Assembly: GCA_964453575.1 (NCBI GenBank)
Contig: CAYVRW010000104.1
Span: forward strand, 1 to 7,768
Length of the DNA: 7,768 nt
Source of the DNA: JABDBK01 sp964453575
GTDB taxonomy: Bacteria; Pseudomonadota; Gammaproteobacteria; DSM-16500
Direction: 5' to 3'
The notes beneath the pieces were generated by a model, which worked only from the letters and a program-made list of their open reading frames with translations, searched no databases and was not told the DNA's origin. A program made the position numbers and the translations under genes. This document shows positions 6,836-7,768 of the stretch, piece by piece; position 1 is the first letter of the stretch; each line of letters starts with the position of its first letter.

Positions 6836-7768
6836 TTTGCAATCCTAGCATGAACATGCGGCTTTCATAATCAATTCTTAAGATAAGCGCAATAACTATA
6901 CAATTTATGAGCATGCTGCTGCCGCCATAACTTACCAAAGGCATGGTTAAACCTTTGGTGGGCAGTACGCCTGAATTCACCCCCACATTGACGGCAAACT
7001 GGATAGCAATCCAAATCCCAAAACCATAAGCTAAAAATCCAGAAAACGAACGTCCCAAAAGCTGTGCCTGACGTCCTATCCAAAAAATGCGTAACACCAT
7101 AAAACAAAATAACGAAATAACTACTAACACCCCAAACAAACCCAGTTCCTCAGCAATCACCGCAAAGAGAAAATCCGTATATGATTCAGGAAGATAGAAT
7201 AACTTTTGAATGCTGTTTCCAAGTCCTACACCAAACCATCCGCCGCGGCCAAATGCAATCAATGATTGAGTTAACTGATAACCGCTATTATAGGGGTTCG
7301 CCCATGGATTTAAAAATGAGGTTAATCTTGCCATACGATAAGGTTCTGAAATAGCAACCATGGATAACCCTATGAGTACAATAATAAATAATAAGACGAA
7401 ATGTTTGACCCGCATGCCTGATAAAAACATCATGCCCAAGGCAGTCACGATAATCACCACCGTTGCACCAAAATCGGGTTCGCATAACAACAATAATGCG
7501 ATCATTCCCAAGATGCCTATGGGTTTTAAAAAGCCGGTTAAATGGGTTCTGATTTCGGTATTTCTACGAAATAAATAACCTGCTAAATAAATCACGATGG
7601 CTAACTTAGCCAATTCAGACACTTGAATGCGCAGAGGACTTACTCCAATCCAGCGGGAACTGCCATTTACGGAATGCCCAATACCAGGCAGCAAAACCAG
7701 GGCTAATAACGCGATAACACCAATCAAAAACAAGCCGCCTAGCTTTTCCCATGTGGAAATTTTAAATT
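6828..7768 (-). CDS. ftsW: FtsW, septal peptidoglycan glycosyltransferase (SEDS family), 5' end cut off by the window
   Basis: FtsW is a polytopic inner-membrane enzyme that polymerises lipid II into septal glycan together with its class B PBP partner. The frame runs without a stop to the right edge (last codons FKISTWEKLGG upstream of 7733), so the true start lies outside; about 313 codons are present and roughly the first 60-70 residues, with the first membrane segments, are missing. Visible are hydrophobic helices throughout, VNGSSRWIGVSPLRIQVSE (about 7673-7611), PDFGAT, the long periplasmic loop with NPWANPYNSGYQ and GRGGWFGVGLGNS, and PESYTDFLFAVIAEELG, whose aspartate codon at 7173-7175 matches the SEDS catalytic Asp. 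The C-terminal PLVSYGGSS motif is intact. Distinguishing FtsW from RodA rests on the murG/murC neighbourhood plus the sequence. It overlaps murG by eight bases. Confidence 0.96.
   Translation of the reverse strand, partial: FKISTWEKLGGLFLIGVIALLALVLLPGIGHSVNGSSRWIGVSPLRIQVSELAKLAIVIYLAGYLFRRNTEIRTHLTGFLKPIGILGMIALLLLCEPDFGATVVIIVTALGMMFLSGMRVKHFVLLFIIVLIGLSMVAISEPYRMARLTSFLNPWANPYNSGYQLTQSLIAFGRGGWFGVGLGNSIQKLFYLPESYTDFLFAVIAEELGLFGVLVVISLFCFMVLRIFWIGRQAQLLGRSFSGFLAYGFGIWIAIQFAVNVGVNSGVLPTKGLTMPLVSYGGSSMLINCIVIALILRIDYESRMFMLGLQND

Noticed and set aside
7731..7733. TTG at 7733 as the start of ftsW
   Set aside because: The frame stays open to the window edge with FtsW-like residues, and a start there would drop the first membrane segments; the gene is simply cut by the window.
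1..7768. CRISPR array, tRNA/rRNA, insertion sequence, toxin-antitoxin or other defence genes
   Set aside because: No spaced repeats, RNA gene cores, transposase motifs or unexplained coding regions were seen; coding genes of one dcw cluster fill nearly the whole window.

Overview
This window holds the distal half of a division and cell-wall (dcw) gene cluster. All seven genes lie on the minus strand. In transcription order, which runs from high to low coordinates, they are ftsW (5' end outside the window), murG, murC, murB, ftsQ, ftsA and ftsZ. The dcw order, a proteobacterial-type FtsQ/FtsA pair and an FtsZ ending in a YLDIPAFLR motif point to a gammaproteobacterium. The base composition is fairly AT-rich. 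A palindromic GGATCC-CCGCGG type intergenic repeat resembles dispersed repeats I recall from host-associated lineages such as Rickettsiales and Coxiella/Legionella relatives. This makes a Legionellales-like organism plausible, but that placement is inference.

Layout: 7768-6828 is ftsW (SEDS glycosyltransferase); 6835-5765 is murG (lipid II synthesis); about 5750-4326 is murC (UDP-MurNAc-L-Ala ligase); 4326-3424 is murB (UDP-MurNAc dehydrogenase step); 3415-2687 is ftsQ; 2634-1402 is ftsA; 1325-126 is ftsZ. The synthesis half is tightly packed: ftsW/murG overlap by 8 bases, murG and murC abut or overlap depending on the murC start, murC/murB share one base (TAATG), and murB/ftsQ are 8 bases apart. 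The division half is looser: 52 bases separate ftsQ and ftsA, and 76 bases separate ftsA and ftsZ. The 76-base gap carries the palindromic repeat. Beyond the ftsZ stop, 125 bases contain a strong GC-rich hairpin and no gene I can support. No non-coding stretch exceeds 300 bases.

How the genes work together: MurB and MurC act in the cytoplasm to make UDP-MurNAc and begin the stem peptide. MurG completes lipid II at the inner membrane, and FtsW polymerises it at the septum. FtsZ forms the ring, FtsA ties it to the membrane, and FtsQ links the cytoplasmic ring to the periplasmic machinery. The gene set is conventional, and I found no sign of a novel system, mobile element, CRISPR array or RNA gene. 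The points worth a second look are small: absence of ddl between murB and ftsQ, the repeat between ftsA and ftsZ, a second YLDxPAxxR-like motif in the FtsZ linker, the ambiguous murC start, and the GC-rich hairpin after ftsZ.
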